From the NCBI GenBank assembly GCA_031413115.1, contig JANOEH010000057.1, positions 1 to 18,024 of the forward strand: DNA of 18,024 nt. The letters are read 5' to 3'. This stretch comes from JANPEF01 sp031413115 (lineage in GTDB: Bacteria > Eisenbacteria > RBG-16-71-46 > DASYSL01). Of the stretch, positions 7,688 to 14,368 are shown piece after piece. Positions within the stretch are counted from its first letter, which is position 1; every line of letters begins with the position of its first letter. A program made the position numbers and the translations under genes. The notes beneath the pieces are model-generated. The model searched no databases. It saw only the letters and a program-made list of their open reading frames with translations, and had not been told where the DNA came from.

Positions 7688-9229
7688 TTGAAGCGACGGC
7701 AGTTCGTGCTCGTGCTCGATTTCGGTTCGCAGTACACGCAGCTCATCGCCCGCCGCGTGCGCGAGGCGGGCATCTACTGCGAAGTCCGCCCGTACGACCT
7801 GCCGCGCCGCGAGATCGCGCGACTCAAGCCCGCCGCGATCATCCTCTCGGGCTCGCCGCAGAGCGCCGCCGACGCCGACGCGTACCACTTCGACCCGCGT
7901 TCGCTCGACCCGAAGGTGCCGCTGCTCGGTATCTGCTACGGGATGCAGGTCTCGCTGTACGCGCTCGGGGCGACCCTGCGCAAGGCGCGTCATGGCGAGT
8001 ACGGGCAGGTCACCTTCCGCCTCGACCGCACGGACGGGCTGACCCGCGGATTGCCCAGGACGTTCAAGGCCTGGATGAGCCACGGCGACGAGGTGGCGAC
8101 GCTGCCCGCCGAATTCGTCGCCACCGGGCATACCGCCAACTGTGCGCTCGCCGCGGCGCGCCACACGACGCGACCCTGGCATTTCGTCCAGTTCCACCCC
8201 GAGGTCGTGCACACCCCGGTGGGGAAGGACCTGCTGCACAACTTCCTGATCAGGGTCGCGCAGCTCACGCCCGACTGGAGGATCGAGGACTTCCTCGCCG
8301 AGCAGGTCGTCGCCGTGCGCCGCCAGGTCGGGCCGCGCGGCAAGGTCGTGTGCGGACTGTCGGGCGGCGTCGACTCGAGCGTGGTCGCCGCGCTGCTGGC
8401 GCGCGCGATCGGGGACCGGCTCACCTGCCTGTTCGTCGACCACGGGCTCCTGCGCCGCAACGAGGGCGACGAGGTGATGGCCGCGCTGGCGCCACTGGGC
8501 GTGAAGATCGTGCGCATCGACGCGCGGGCCCGTTTCCTCAAGGCCCTGGCCGGCGTCGAGGACCCGGAGAGGAAGCGGAAGATCATCGGCCGCGAGTTCA
8601 TCCGCGTGTTCGATGTCGCCGCGAAGAAGGTGGGCAGGGTCGGGTTCCTCGCCCAGGGCACGCTCTACCCGGACGTGATCGAGAGCGCCTCGATCGGCAA
8701 GGGCGCGCACGTGATCAAGAGCCACCACAACGTGGGCGGCCTGCCGGCGCGCATGAAGATGAAGCTGGTCGAGCCGGTGCGCACCCTGTTCAAGGACGAG
8801 GTGCGCGCCCTGGGTCGCGCGCTCGGGTTGCCCGCGGCCCTGATCGACCGGCACCCGTTCCCCGGCCCGGGTCTGGCCGTGCGGATCCTCGGGCCGGTGA
8901 ACGAGCCGGACCTCAAGATCCTGCGCGATGCCGACGGTGTCTTCATCGATGCGTTGCGCGACAGCGGCTTGTACGGCAAGGTGTGGCAGGCGTTCGCCGT
9001 CCTCCTCCCGGTCCGCACGGTGGGGGTCATGGGCGACGCGCGCACGTACGACCGGGTGATCGCGCTGCGCGCGGTCACCAGCCAGGACGGGATGACCGCC
9101 GACTGGGCGCGCCTGCCCCACGCCTTCCTCGCCCGCGCGGCGGGGCGGATCGTCAACGAGGTGCGCGGCGTCAACCGCGTGGTCTACGACATCTCGAGCA
9201 AGCCGCCCGCGACCATCGAGTGGGAGTGA
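7688..9229 (+). CDS. guaA: GMP synthase (glutamine-hydrolysing)
   Basis: Aminates XMP to GMP using ATP and glutamine. Counted from TTG 7688 it is 513 residues, the usual length; ATG 7676, which overlaps the purH stop, would add four residues. The class I glutamine amidotransferase domain begins LVLDFGSQYTQLIARRVRE, has the nucleophile Cys in LLGICYGMQ (about 84), and the His and Glu of the triad in QFHPEVVHT (about 168-172). The ATP pyrophosphatase domain has the P-loop GLSGGVDSSV (about 222). The dimerisation domain contains HPFPGPGLAVRILG and ends with the family's VYDISSKPPATIEWE. It sits directly behind purH, so IMP and GMP synthesis are encoded together; no guaB is visible here. Confidence 0.96.
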   Translation: MKRRQFVLVLDFGSQYTQLIARRVREAGIYCEVRPYDLPRREIARLKPAAIILSGSPQSAADADAYHFDPRSLDPKVPLLGICYGMQVSLYALGATLRKARHGEYGQVTFRLDRTDGLTRGLPRTFKAWMSHGDEVATLPAEFVATGHTANCALAAARHTTRPWHFVQFHPEVVHTPVGKDLLHNFLIRVAQLTPDWRIEDFLAEQVVAVRRQVGPRGKVVCGLSGGVDSSVVAALLARAIGDRLTCLFVDHGLLRRNEGDEVMAALAPLGVKIVRIDARARFLKALAGVEDPERKRKIIGREFIRVFDVAAKKVGRVGFLAQGTLYPDVIESASIGKGAHVIKSHHNVGGLPARMKMKLVEPVRTLFKDEVRALGRALGLPAALIDRHPFPGPGLAVRILGPVNEPDLKILRDADGVFIDALRDSGLYGKVWQAFAVLLPVRTVGVMGDARTYDRVIALRAVTSQDGMTADWARLPHAFLARAAGRIVNEVRGVNRVVYDISSKPPATIEWE

Positions 9230-9239
9230 GGGAGAGCGG

Positions 9240-9815
9240 ATGAGCCTGGTTCCCGAGATCCGTCGCAAGGCCATTCATCTCTCGTTCGTCCTCATTCCGC
9301 TCATCTACCTCTACGACGTGCTGCCCAAGCGCATCATCGTGCGCGGGTTGCTCGCCGCGGTGCTCGTCTCGCTGGTCTTCGAGCTGATGCGGCTGCACGA
9401 CGCGCGCGTGCGGCTCCTGATCTCGCGCTTCTTCCGCGACCTGGTGCGTCGCCACGAGCAGAAGCAGTTGCTCGGCTCGACCTACCTCCTGATCGCCTCG
9501 GTGCTGACCATCGAGCTGTTCAGCAAGGAGGTCGCGGTGGCCGCGCTCGGGGCGCTCGTGCTCGGCGACACCGCAGCCGCGCTGGTGGGGAAGACGGTCG
9601 GACGCCATCGCATCCTCGGGAAGACCATCGAGGGCAGCCTCGCCTGCTTCCTCGTTTCCTTTGCCTTCGCCTGGATCGTCGTCGGCCTGCCCGCGTGGCT
9701 CGCCGCCGCCGGCGCGCTGACCGCAGCCCTGTTCGAACTGCTGCCCATTCCGCTGGACGACAACTTCCGCATACCTCTGTCGGCCGGCTACGTGATGAAA
9801 CTCCTCGGGAGCTGA
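9240..9815 (+). CDS. CTP-dependent diacylglycerol/polyprenol kinase family membrane protein
   Basis: A 191-residue hydrophobic protein with about five to six membrane segments. The diagnostic block is GDTAAALVGKTVGRH followed by LGKTIEGSLACF (about 108-140), the conserved CTP-binding core of the dolichol kinase/phytol kinase/Dgk1/CdsA-like superfamily. Near the C-terminus DDNFRIPLSAG matches the family's DN-x-x-IP element. These enzymes phosphorylate isoprenoid alcohols or diacylglycerol with CTP; the substrate cannot be told here. GGGAGAGC lies before ATG 9240, 10 bases after the guaA stop, and the next gene starts 4 bases after its own stop. Co-transcription with guaA and the Ppx/GppA gene is likely. 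Confidence 0.8.
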   Translation: MSLVPEIRRKAIHLSFVLIPLIYLYDVLPKRIIVRGLLAAVLVSLVFELMRLHDARVRLLISRFFRDLVRRHEQKQLLGSTYLLIASVLTIELFSKEVAVAALGALVLGDTAAALVGKTVGRHRILGKTIEGSLACFLVSFAFAWIVVGLPAWLAAAGALTAALFELLPIPLDDNFRIPLSAGYVMKLLGS

Positions 9816-9819
9816 GCCC

Positions 9820-11661
9820 ATGCGCATCGCCGCCATCGACATCGGCACCAACTCGATTCATGTCGTCGTCGCCGAGGCGGGTGCGCACGGCAGCTTCGAC
9901 GTGCTCGACCGGGAGCGCGAGGTGGTCCAGGTGGGACGCGGCTCATTCCTCGGTGGGCGGCTGCGCTCCGACGCGATCGCGCGGACGGCGGAGTCGCTCG
10001 CGCGATTCGTGGCGCTGGCGCGAAGCCTGGGCGCCGAGCGCATCGTCTGCACGGCCACCGCGGCGGTGCGCGAGGCGAAGAATGGCGGCGAATTCGTGCG
10101 TGCCGCGCGGCAGGCCGCCGGCATCACGCCACGGGTCATCCCGGCGCGCGAGGAGGGGCGGCTCATCTGGCTCGGCGTGCGCAGTGCGCTCGAGCTGCCC
10201 GACGAGCCGGTCCTGCTGCTGGACATCGGCGGCGGGTCGCTGCAGCTCGTCGTGTGCACCCGCGAAAAGCTGCTGAAGGTCGTCTCGCTGCCGCTCGGCG
10301 CCTTGCGCCTGAACGAACTCAAGCCGCTGGGCGACCCGCCGGACCCCACCGCCCTCGCGCGCCTCACCCGGCACGTCCGGCGCACCATCGAGCCCGTGAT
10401 CGCGGCGATCGCGGCGTTCGCCCCGGTCCGCGCCTACGGCTCTTCGGGTTCGATCCATGCCCTCGCGCACGTGCTGCGCCATCTCGACGGCGGGCCTCCT
10501 TTGCGCCACATCAACGGGCGTCGCCTCGAACGAAAGGGGCTCGAGCGCGCGACCCGCACGCTCGAGGGAATGGCGCTGTCCGAACGCCTCCGCCTCCCGG
10601 GCCTCGATGCGGCCCGGGCCGAGATCCTCATCCCCGGGGCGATCGTGCTGGTGCACGCCTTGCGCGCATTCGACATGGACGAGCTCACGATCTCGGATTT
10701 CGGCGTGCGGGAGGGACTGCTCGCCGACTACATCGCCCGGCACGCGAAGGAGATCGAGCGTCTCGATCCGGTCGAGGACCTGAAGCTCCGCAGCGTGTTC
10801 CGCCTGCTCGCCCGGTTCCGCGGCGACGAAGCGCATGCCCGCCATGTCACCGCGCTCGCGATGGGGCTGTTCGACGAACTTCGCCGCGAGCACGAGCTCG
10901 ACGACGAGGCCCGCCGCCTGCTGCAATACGCGGGGCTGCTGCACGACATCGGTTCGGTGATCGGTCACGACGATCACACCGAGCATTCGTACTACATCAT
11001 CCGCAACGGCAACCTGCGCGGGCTCTCAGCCGACGAGGTGGAGATCGTGGCGACCGTCGCGCGTTACCACGGCAAGGCGCGACCGCGCAAGCGCGACCGG
11101 GCCTTCGCCACGCTGACTGCCGAGGAACAGAACGCCGTCCGCTGGATGGCCGCGCTCCTGCGCATCGCCGAAGCGCTCGATCGCAGCCAGTACCAGCTGG
11201 TGCGCGGGGTGCGCGTGACGCACGCGGGCACGGCGGTCACGATTCACGCCGCCGCCCGGGAGGACGCACGACTCGAAGTGTGGGCGGCGCGCCAGCGAAC
11301 CCGCCTTCTGGCCCGCCTGCTGGATCGTCCGGTGCGCGTGGTGCTGGAGACGGCGCAGGTGACGCCGACGCCTCCGCGAGCGCAAGGATCGAGCGCCGGG
11401 CGCGCAGCAACGCCGTCCGCTGCTCCTCGCCGACGCGCTCGAGCAGCGGCGCGAGGGTCTGCGCCCGCTCGGACTGCCCGTCGGCCTGCCACCGCTGCAT
11501 CATCCGGTCGAGCAAAGCCAGCAGCTCCGCGCGGTCATGCACGATCCCGAGGCTCCGCTGCACGCGGCGCAACGCCCCGAGCCGCTGCGGATCGACCAGG
11601 CCCGGCGCGCCCGAAGGGTCGACCGCGCCCAGGGCCTCGGAAGCGTACCGATCCTTCTTGA
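9820..11661 (+). CDS. Ppx/GppA family phosphatase with HD domain; C-terminal tail doubtful
   Basis: Exopolyphosphatase / guanosine pentaphosphatase family of the ASKHA fold. Seen: AAIDIGTNSIHVVVAE at the N-terminus; TATAAVREAKNG; the catalytic-Glu motif REEGRLIWLGVR (Glu111-112); LLLDIGGGSLQLVV (Asp135; the usual GGGSTEL has become GGGSLQL); YGSSGSIHAL; and ISDFGVREGLLADYI. An HD-type domain follows, with HARHVTALAMGLFDEL and LLHDIGS (HD near 375), then a final beta region ending about residue 513 (base 11358). The remaining 100 residues are low-complexity Ala/Arg/Pro/Gly sequence lying antisense to the CHAD gene and look like read-through after a lost or miscalled stop. Whether it prefers polyphosphate or pppGpp cannot be read from sequence. 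GGGAG lies upstream of ATG 9820. Confidence 0.88.
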   Translation: MRIAAIDIGTNSIHVVVAEAGAHGSFDVLDREREVVQVGRGSFLGGRLRSDAIARTAESLARFVALARSLGAERIVCTATAAVREAKNGGEFVRAARQAAGITPRVIPAREEGRLIWLGVRSALELPDEPVLLLDIGGGSLQLVVCTREKLLKVVSLPLGALRLNELKPLGDPPDPTALARLTRHVRRTIEPVIAAIAAFAPVRAYGSSGSIHALAHVLRHLDGGPPLRHINGRRLERKGLERATRTLEGMALSERLRLPGLDAARAEILIPGAIVLVHALRAFDMDELTISDFGVREGLLADYIARHAKEIERLDPVEDLKLRSVFRLLARFRGDEAHARHVTALAMGLFDELRREHELDDEARRLLQYAGLLHDIGSVIGHDDHTEHSYYIIRNGNLRGLSADEVEIVATVARYHGKARPRKRDRAFATLTAEEQNAVRWMAALLRIAEALDRSQYQLVRGVRVTHAGTAVTIHAAAREDARLEVWAARQRTRLLARLLDRPVRVVLETAQVTPTPPRAQGSSAGRAATPSAAPRRRARAAARGSAPARTARRPATAASSGRAKPAAPRGHARSRGSAARGATPRAAADRPGPARPKGRPRPGPRKRTDPS

Positions 11662-12253
11662 TGGCGATGCGCGCCGCGTGGAACAGGCCGTCGCCGCTCT
11701 CCGGACCGGCGGCGAGCCCCAGGGCGCTGCGAGCTTCCTCGCGTCGACGCCCGGCGCGCGCCATGGCAGCCTGCCGTGGGTCCGGTCGCTCGATGACGCG
11801 GCTCGCGAGGCCGTCCGCCGCGGCGCGGACCCGCTGGCGGATCGCCTCGATCCGACCGGCCGAGGCGCGGCGTGCGGCTGCTCCCCGCCCGCGCGCGATG
11901 CGGCGCTCGATGCGGCGCAACACGGGCTCGAGCGCGAGGCGCAGCGGCAGTTCGGCGCCCGTGCGGCGTGCGGCCAGGTCCTCCCGCTGGACCTCGGCGT
12001 CGCGCACTGCGCCGATCCGGCGGCGCAGGTCGCGCAGGCGGCGACGTGCGGCGGCGGCGGGCCTGGCGACGAGCAGGGCGCGCCAGGTCGCGAGCGCTTC
12101 CCCGAGCCGTCGTGTGGCGACCCGCAGGTCGTGGATGGCCTCGGGGTCGGGACGATCGGGTCTCCCACGCACACGCCGTGCCGCCTCGTCGAGGGACTCG
12201 AGGAGGCGCTCGAGCTCGGCGGCGAGGCGGAGGGCGAGCCCGGCGGGATCCAT
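11237..12253 (-). CDS. CHAD domain protein (polyphosphate-binding family)
   Basis: A 338-residue, very Arg-rich helical protein. Both halves of the CHAD pattern are visible: HDLRVATRRLGEAL (His41) with RRLRDLRRRIGAVRDAEV, then FHAARIAIKKDRYASEAL (His192) with RRVQRSLGIVHDRAELLALLD (His239). CHAD proteins are helical bundles with a basic surface and conserved His and are known to bind polyphosphate. The domain ends about residue 292 (base 11378). The last 46 residues are Ala/Pro/Gly-rich, overlap the 3' end of the ppx-like gene antisense, and may not be real. It starts 21 bases after the stop of the second kinase paralogue, so it is probably the last gene of the sixA operon. The neighbouring Ppx-family gene fits a polyphosphate role. 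Confidence 0.88.
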   Translation of the reverse strand: MDPAGLALRLAAELERLLESLDEAARRVRGRPDRPDPEAIHDLRVATRRLGEALATWRALLVARPAAAARRRLRDLRRRIGAVRDAEVQREDLAARRTGAELPLRLALEPVLRRIERRIARGRGAAARRASAGRIEAIRQRVRAAADGLASRVIERPDPRQAAMARAGRRREEARSALGLAAGPESGDGLFHAARIAIKKDRYASEALGAVDPSGAPGLVDPQRLGALRRVQRSLGIVHDRAELLALLDRMMQRWQADGQSERAQTLAPLLERVGEEQRTALLRARRSILALAEASASPAPSPAPRAPDDPAGGPEGGFAGAPPTLRVVRPPGRRRES

Positions 12254-12274
12254 GGAATCAGGTTCCGTCCAGAC

Positions 12275-12997
12275 CTAGGCCGGCGAAACCGTGCCCTCGG
12301 ACTCGTGCGAGTGACGGGCGAGCAGCCGCAGCACGCGCGCCGACAGGTCGTCGGCCGTCTCCTCGATGGGGCGGGTCGCGTCGAGCGTCTCGAATCCGTA
12401 TTCGAGCGCGAGCCGGTCGAGTTCCTCGATGACGCGACTCTGGTAGTTGACGAACGAATCGAACAGGTCGGCGCCCATCGGCAGGTCCATGCCCGATTCC
12501 CAGTAGTCGAATCCCCCCTGCGAGAGCACGCGCGGCACCAGGTCGGGGACGTCGATGCGCAGGTAGTAGACCGCGTCGGGCTTGAGCGAGAACGAGTAGA
12601 CGTCCTTGATCCAGCCCGGGTCGGCGCCGCGCACGATGGCGCGCGCCAGCAGCGAGTAGGTGTAGCGATCGGTCAGCATGACGAACCCGGCGCGCAGCGC
12701 GGGCAGGATCTGGCGCTCGAGCCGGTCGGCGAAGTCGGTCGCGTAGAATAGGTTGTACGCGTTCGATCCGAGCGTGTTGCCCTCCTTGGCCCGGCGGATT
12801 CCGGCGGCCGCGAGGTCCGACCGGGTGAGCCCCGTCTCGGCGACCGCGTAGCCCTCGCGCTCGAGCACGCCGCGCAGGTGGTCGACGTGCGTCGTGCGCC
12901 CAACGCCATCGGTGCCCTCGATGACGATCAGCCATCCGGTCAGGTCGCCGGGGTCGACTCCGGGGATTCCCTCGGCGTAGGACTCGAAGCGCCTCAT
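12275..12997 (-). CDS. Thymidylate-kinase-like protein with altered Walker A (paralogue B)
   Basis: A 240-residue P-loop NMP-kinase-fold protein similar to the upstream gene, but its Walker A motif reads GTDGVGRTT: Arg34 (codon CGC, bases 12896-12898) replaces the Lys that contacts ATP phosphates. It keeps the Asp-Arg-Tyr of LTDRYTYSLLARAIVRG, where thymidylate kinases have DRYxxSxxAYQ; the AYQ is missing. Other paralogue blocks are YATDFADRLERQILPALRAG, YYLRIDVPDL, ESGMDL and TLDATRPIEE. It may be catalytically weak, or a regulatory partner of paralogue A. ATG 12997 overlaps the stop of paralogue A (ATGA), so the two are translationally coupled and could form a heterodimer. Canonical Tmk function is unlikely. 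Confidence 0.82.
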   Translation of the reverse strand: MRRFESYAEGIPGVDPGDLTGWLIVIEGTDGVGRTTHVDHLRGVLEREGYAVAETGLTRSDLAAAGIRRAKEGNTLGSNAYNLFYATDFADRLERQILPALRAGFVMLTDRYTYSLLARAIVRGADPGWIKDVYSFSLKPDAVYYLRIDVPDLVPRVLSQGGFDYWESGMDLPMGADLFDSFVNYQSRVIEELDRLALEYGFETLDATRPIEETADDLSARVLRLLARHSHESEGTVSPA

Positions 12998-13719
12998 GAC
13001 GTCGCCTTCGCGTGCACCGCATCGATGCGGCGCAGGCCGACGAGGTGCGGCGCGATGTGCTTGCGCAGGATCTTCTGCTGGGTCTCGATGGCGCGCGTGG
13101 CGTCCATCACCGTCAGCGGGTACTCCTTCACAAGCCGCTCGTACTCGTCGAGAATCCGCGCCTGGAAGATGCGGTAGCTGGCCTGCGGTTCGGCGTGCAG
13201 ACCGAGGTCCATGCCCGCCTCGTACCACTTGAGCTTGGGGCGGCCGCTGAGGATGCGCTTGAGTGCCACCTCGAGCGGGGTGCGGAAGTAGAACGCCATG
13301 GTGGGCACGACGGCGAGACGGTAGAGCCCGCGCACCCAGCGTGAATCGACGCCGCGGGCGACGTCGCGCGCAAACGCGGTGAACACGTAGCGATCGGCCA
13401 GCACGATTGCGCCGGCCTTGAGGAACGGCACGATCTCGCGTTCGACGCGATCGTGGAAGTCGGTGGCGTGGATCAGGCTGAACGTGAGCGGGGTGAGGAT
13501 CTGGCGCTTCTTGCCGCGGCGGGTTGTGTTGCTCACGATGGGCGAGCTGTTCCACTCGCTGAATACGACGGGATAACCCTCGCCCTGAAGCCATTGCGAC
13601 AGCAGGGTGAGCTGCGTGCTCTTGCCCGATCCGTCGATGCCCTCGACGATGAACAACCGGCCGGGCCAGGACGGCGAGACGTCACCGTAGGTGGCGGGGG
13701 TCTCGGAGATGAGATTCAT
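12994..13719 (-). CDS. Thymidylate-kinase-like protein (paralogue A)
   Basis: A 241-residue P-loop kinase of the thymidylate kinase family. It has about 20 extra N-terminal residues, then LFIVEGIDGSGKSTQL with an intact Walker A (Lys33). The DR(Y/F) motif is LADRYVFTAFARDVARG; as in paralogue B, the AYQ that helps recognise dTMP is absent. HATDFHDRVEREIVPFLKAG, FYFRTPLEVALKRIL, EAGMDLGL and VMDATRAIET match blocks in paralogue B, so the two arose by duplication. Its substrate is uncertain: dTMP, another nucleotide, or something polyphosphate-related. ATG 13719 overlaps the sixA stop and its own stop overlaps the start of paralogue B. Housekeeping Tmk would be expected elsewhere in the genome; this is inference. 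Confidence 0.85.
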   Translation of the reverse strand: MNLISETPATYGDVSPSWPGRLFIVEGIDGSGKSTQLTLLSQWLQGEGYPVVFSEWNSSPIVSNTTRRGKKRQILTPLTFSLIHATDFHDRVEREIVPFLKAGAIVLADRYVFTAFARDVARGVDSRWVRGLYRLAVVPTMAFYFRTPLEVALKRILSGRPKLKWYEAGMDLGLHAEPQASYRIFQARILDEYERLVKEYPLTVMDATRAIETQQKILRKHIAPHLVGLRRIDAVHAKATS

Positions 13720-14249
13720 GATGCTCCGTGAGCGGCGCGCCTGCGGGCGCCGAGCGCGCGCAGCAGGCGCGGCGGGAGGAACCAGTCGAGGTCGCCGAGC
13801 TGCTTGCCCGGCGCCCCGTCGAACGAAAGCGCGCAGGCGCCGGCCTTCTTGAGCGGCAGCGTGCGCGCGGGGTCGACCAGCAGCGAGCCGGCGAGCCGGC
13901 CGAGATCCGGTTCGTGGCCGACGAGGACGATCGTCCCCGCAGCGGCGGCGTCGTCTTCGGCGGCGAGCAAGTCGAGCAGCGCGCGTTCGGATCCGCCCGA
14001 GGCGAGCGCGGCCACCGTCTTCGGCCTGCGGGCATCGAGCTCCCGGGTGAGGAGTTCGGCCGTGCGGGCCGCGCGGACGAACGGGCTCGTCCAGACCGTG
14101 GCGGCGGCGGGCAGCACGCGGGCCAGGCCCCTGGCGGCGGCACGCGTCTTCTCCTCGCCGCGGGGCGTGAGCGGCCGCGCGCTGTCATCGGGCCAGCGGG
14201 AGGGGTCAGGGCGACCCGCCGGGCCATGGCGGAAGAGGATGAGCTGCAT
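13716..14249 (-). CDS. sixA: SixA-type phosphohistidine phosphatase
   Basis: A 177-residue histidine phosphatase (phosphoglycerate-mutase-like branch). It begins MQLILFRHGPAG, where the RHG His (residue 8) is the phospho-acceptor. RPLTPRGEEKTRAAA, VWTSPFVRAARTAELL and IVLVGHEPDLGRLAGSLL follow, giving the second catalytic His. SixA proteins remove phosphate from phosphohistidine in signalling proteins. ATG 14249 has a full GGAGGT 9 bases upstream; a TTG at 14282 would add 11 residues but lies at the -10 box. It is the first gene of a leftward operon with the two kinase paralogues and CHAD, linked by an ATGA overlap. Phosphorylated His in CHAD or another partner is a possible substrate, but that is speculation. 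Confidence 0.9.
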   Translation of the reverse strand: MQLILFRHGPAGRPDPSRWPDDSARPLTPRGEEKTRAAARGLARVLPAAATVWTSPFVRAARTAELLTRELDARRPKTVAALASGGSERALLDLLAAEDDAAAAGTIVLVGHEPDLGRLAGSLLVDPARTLPLKKAGACALSFDGAPGKQLGDLDWFLPPRLLRALGARRRAAHGAS

Positions 14250-14258
14250 CGGGATGCG

Positions 14259-14264
14259 ACCTCC
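14259..14264 (-). promoter_or_regulatory. Shine-Dalgarno sequence of sixA
   Basis: GGAGGT on the minus strand, 9 bases before ATG 14249. It decides the start in favour of ATG over the upstream TTG. Confidence 0.75.
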
Positions 14265-14280
14265 GATTCGATGGACTCCC

Positions 14281-14310
14281 AAGGTAGCACCGCGGTTTCG
14301 CCGGTCGCAA
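14281..14310 (-). promoter_or_regulatory. Sigma70-type promoter of the sixA operon
   Basis: On the minus strand TTGCGA (14310-14305), 18 bases, TACCTT (14286-14281). It predicts transcription starting near 14274, a leader of about 25 bases containing the Shine-Dalgarno sequence, and drives sixA, both kinase paralogues and CHAD. Confidence 0.55.
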
Positions 14311-14333
14311 GCTGTTGCCGCCCCGTTCCGCGC

Positions 14334-14362
14334 TCGCCAGCGGCCGCGCGGCGGCCTAGACT
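14334..14362 (+). promoter_or_regulatory. Promoter of the TPR gene, predicting a leaderless mRNA
   Basis: TAGACT (14357-14362) lies only 6 bases before ATG 14369, so the transcript should start at or next to the A of the start codon. TCGCCA (14334-14339), 17 bases upstream, is a weak -35 (4 of 6). No Shine-Dalgarno sequence precedes the ATG, which agrees with leaderless translation. It is divergent from the sixA promoter; the two -35 boxes are 23 bases apart. Confidence 0.5.
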
Positions 14363-14368
14363 GCCCCC

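Noticed and set aside
6809..9274. 821-codon minus-strand frame antisense to purH and guaA
   Set aside because: Spans two well-defined genes and their junction, with no domain of its own.
10254..12278. 674-codon plus-strand frame across ppx and CHAD
   Set aside because: Arg/Ala-rich shadow crossing the convergent junction; both overlapped genes have clear family motifs in other frames.
12998..13594. N-terminal extension of kinase paralogue B upstream of ATG 12997
   Set aside because: It lies over paralogue A in a wrong frame and reads as basic low-complexity sequence; ATG 12997 gives a normal family start and an ATGA junction.
12275..13719. Polyphosphate kinase 2 as identity of the two P-loop proteins
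   Set aside because: The PPK2 pattern around the P-loop (DxxGKGG) is absent; GIDGSGKST and DRY fit the thymidylate kinase family better, although the substrate remains open.
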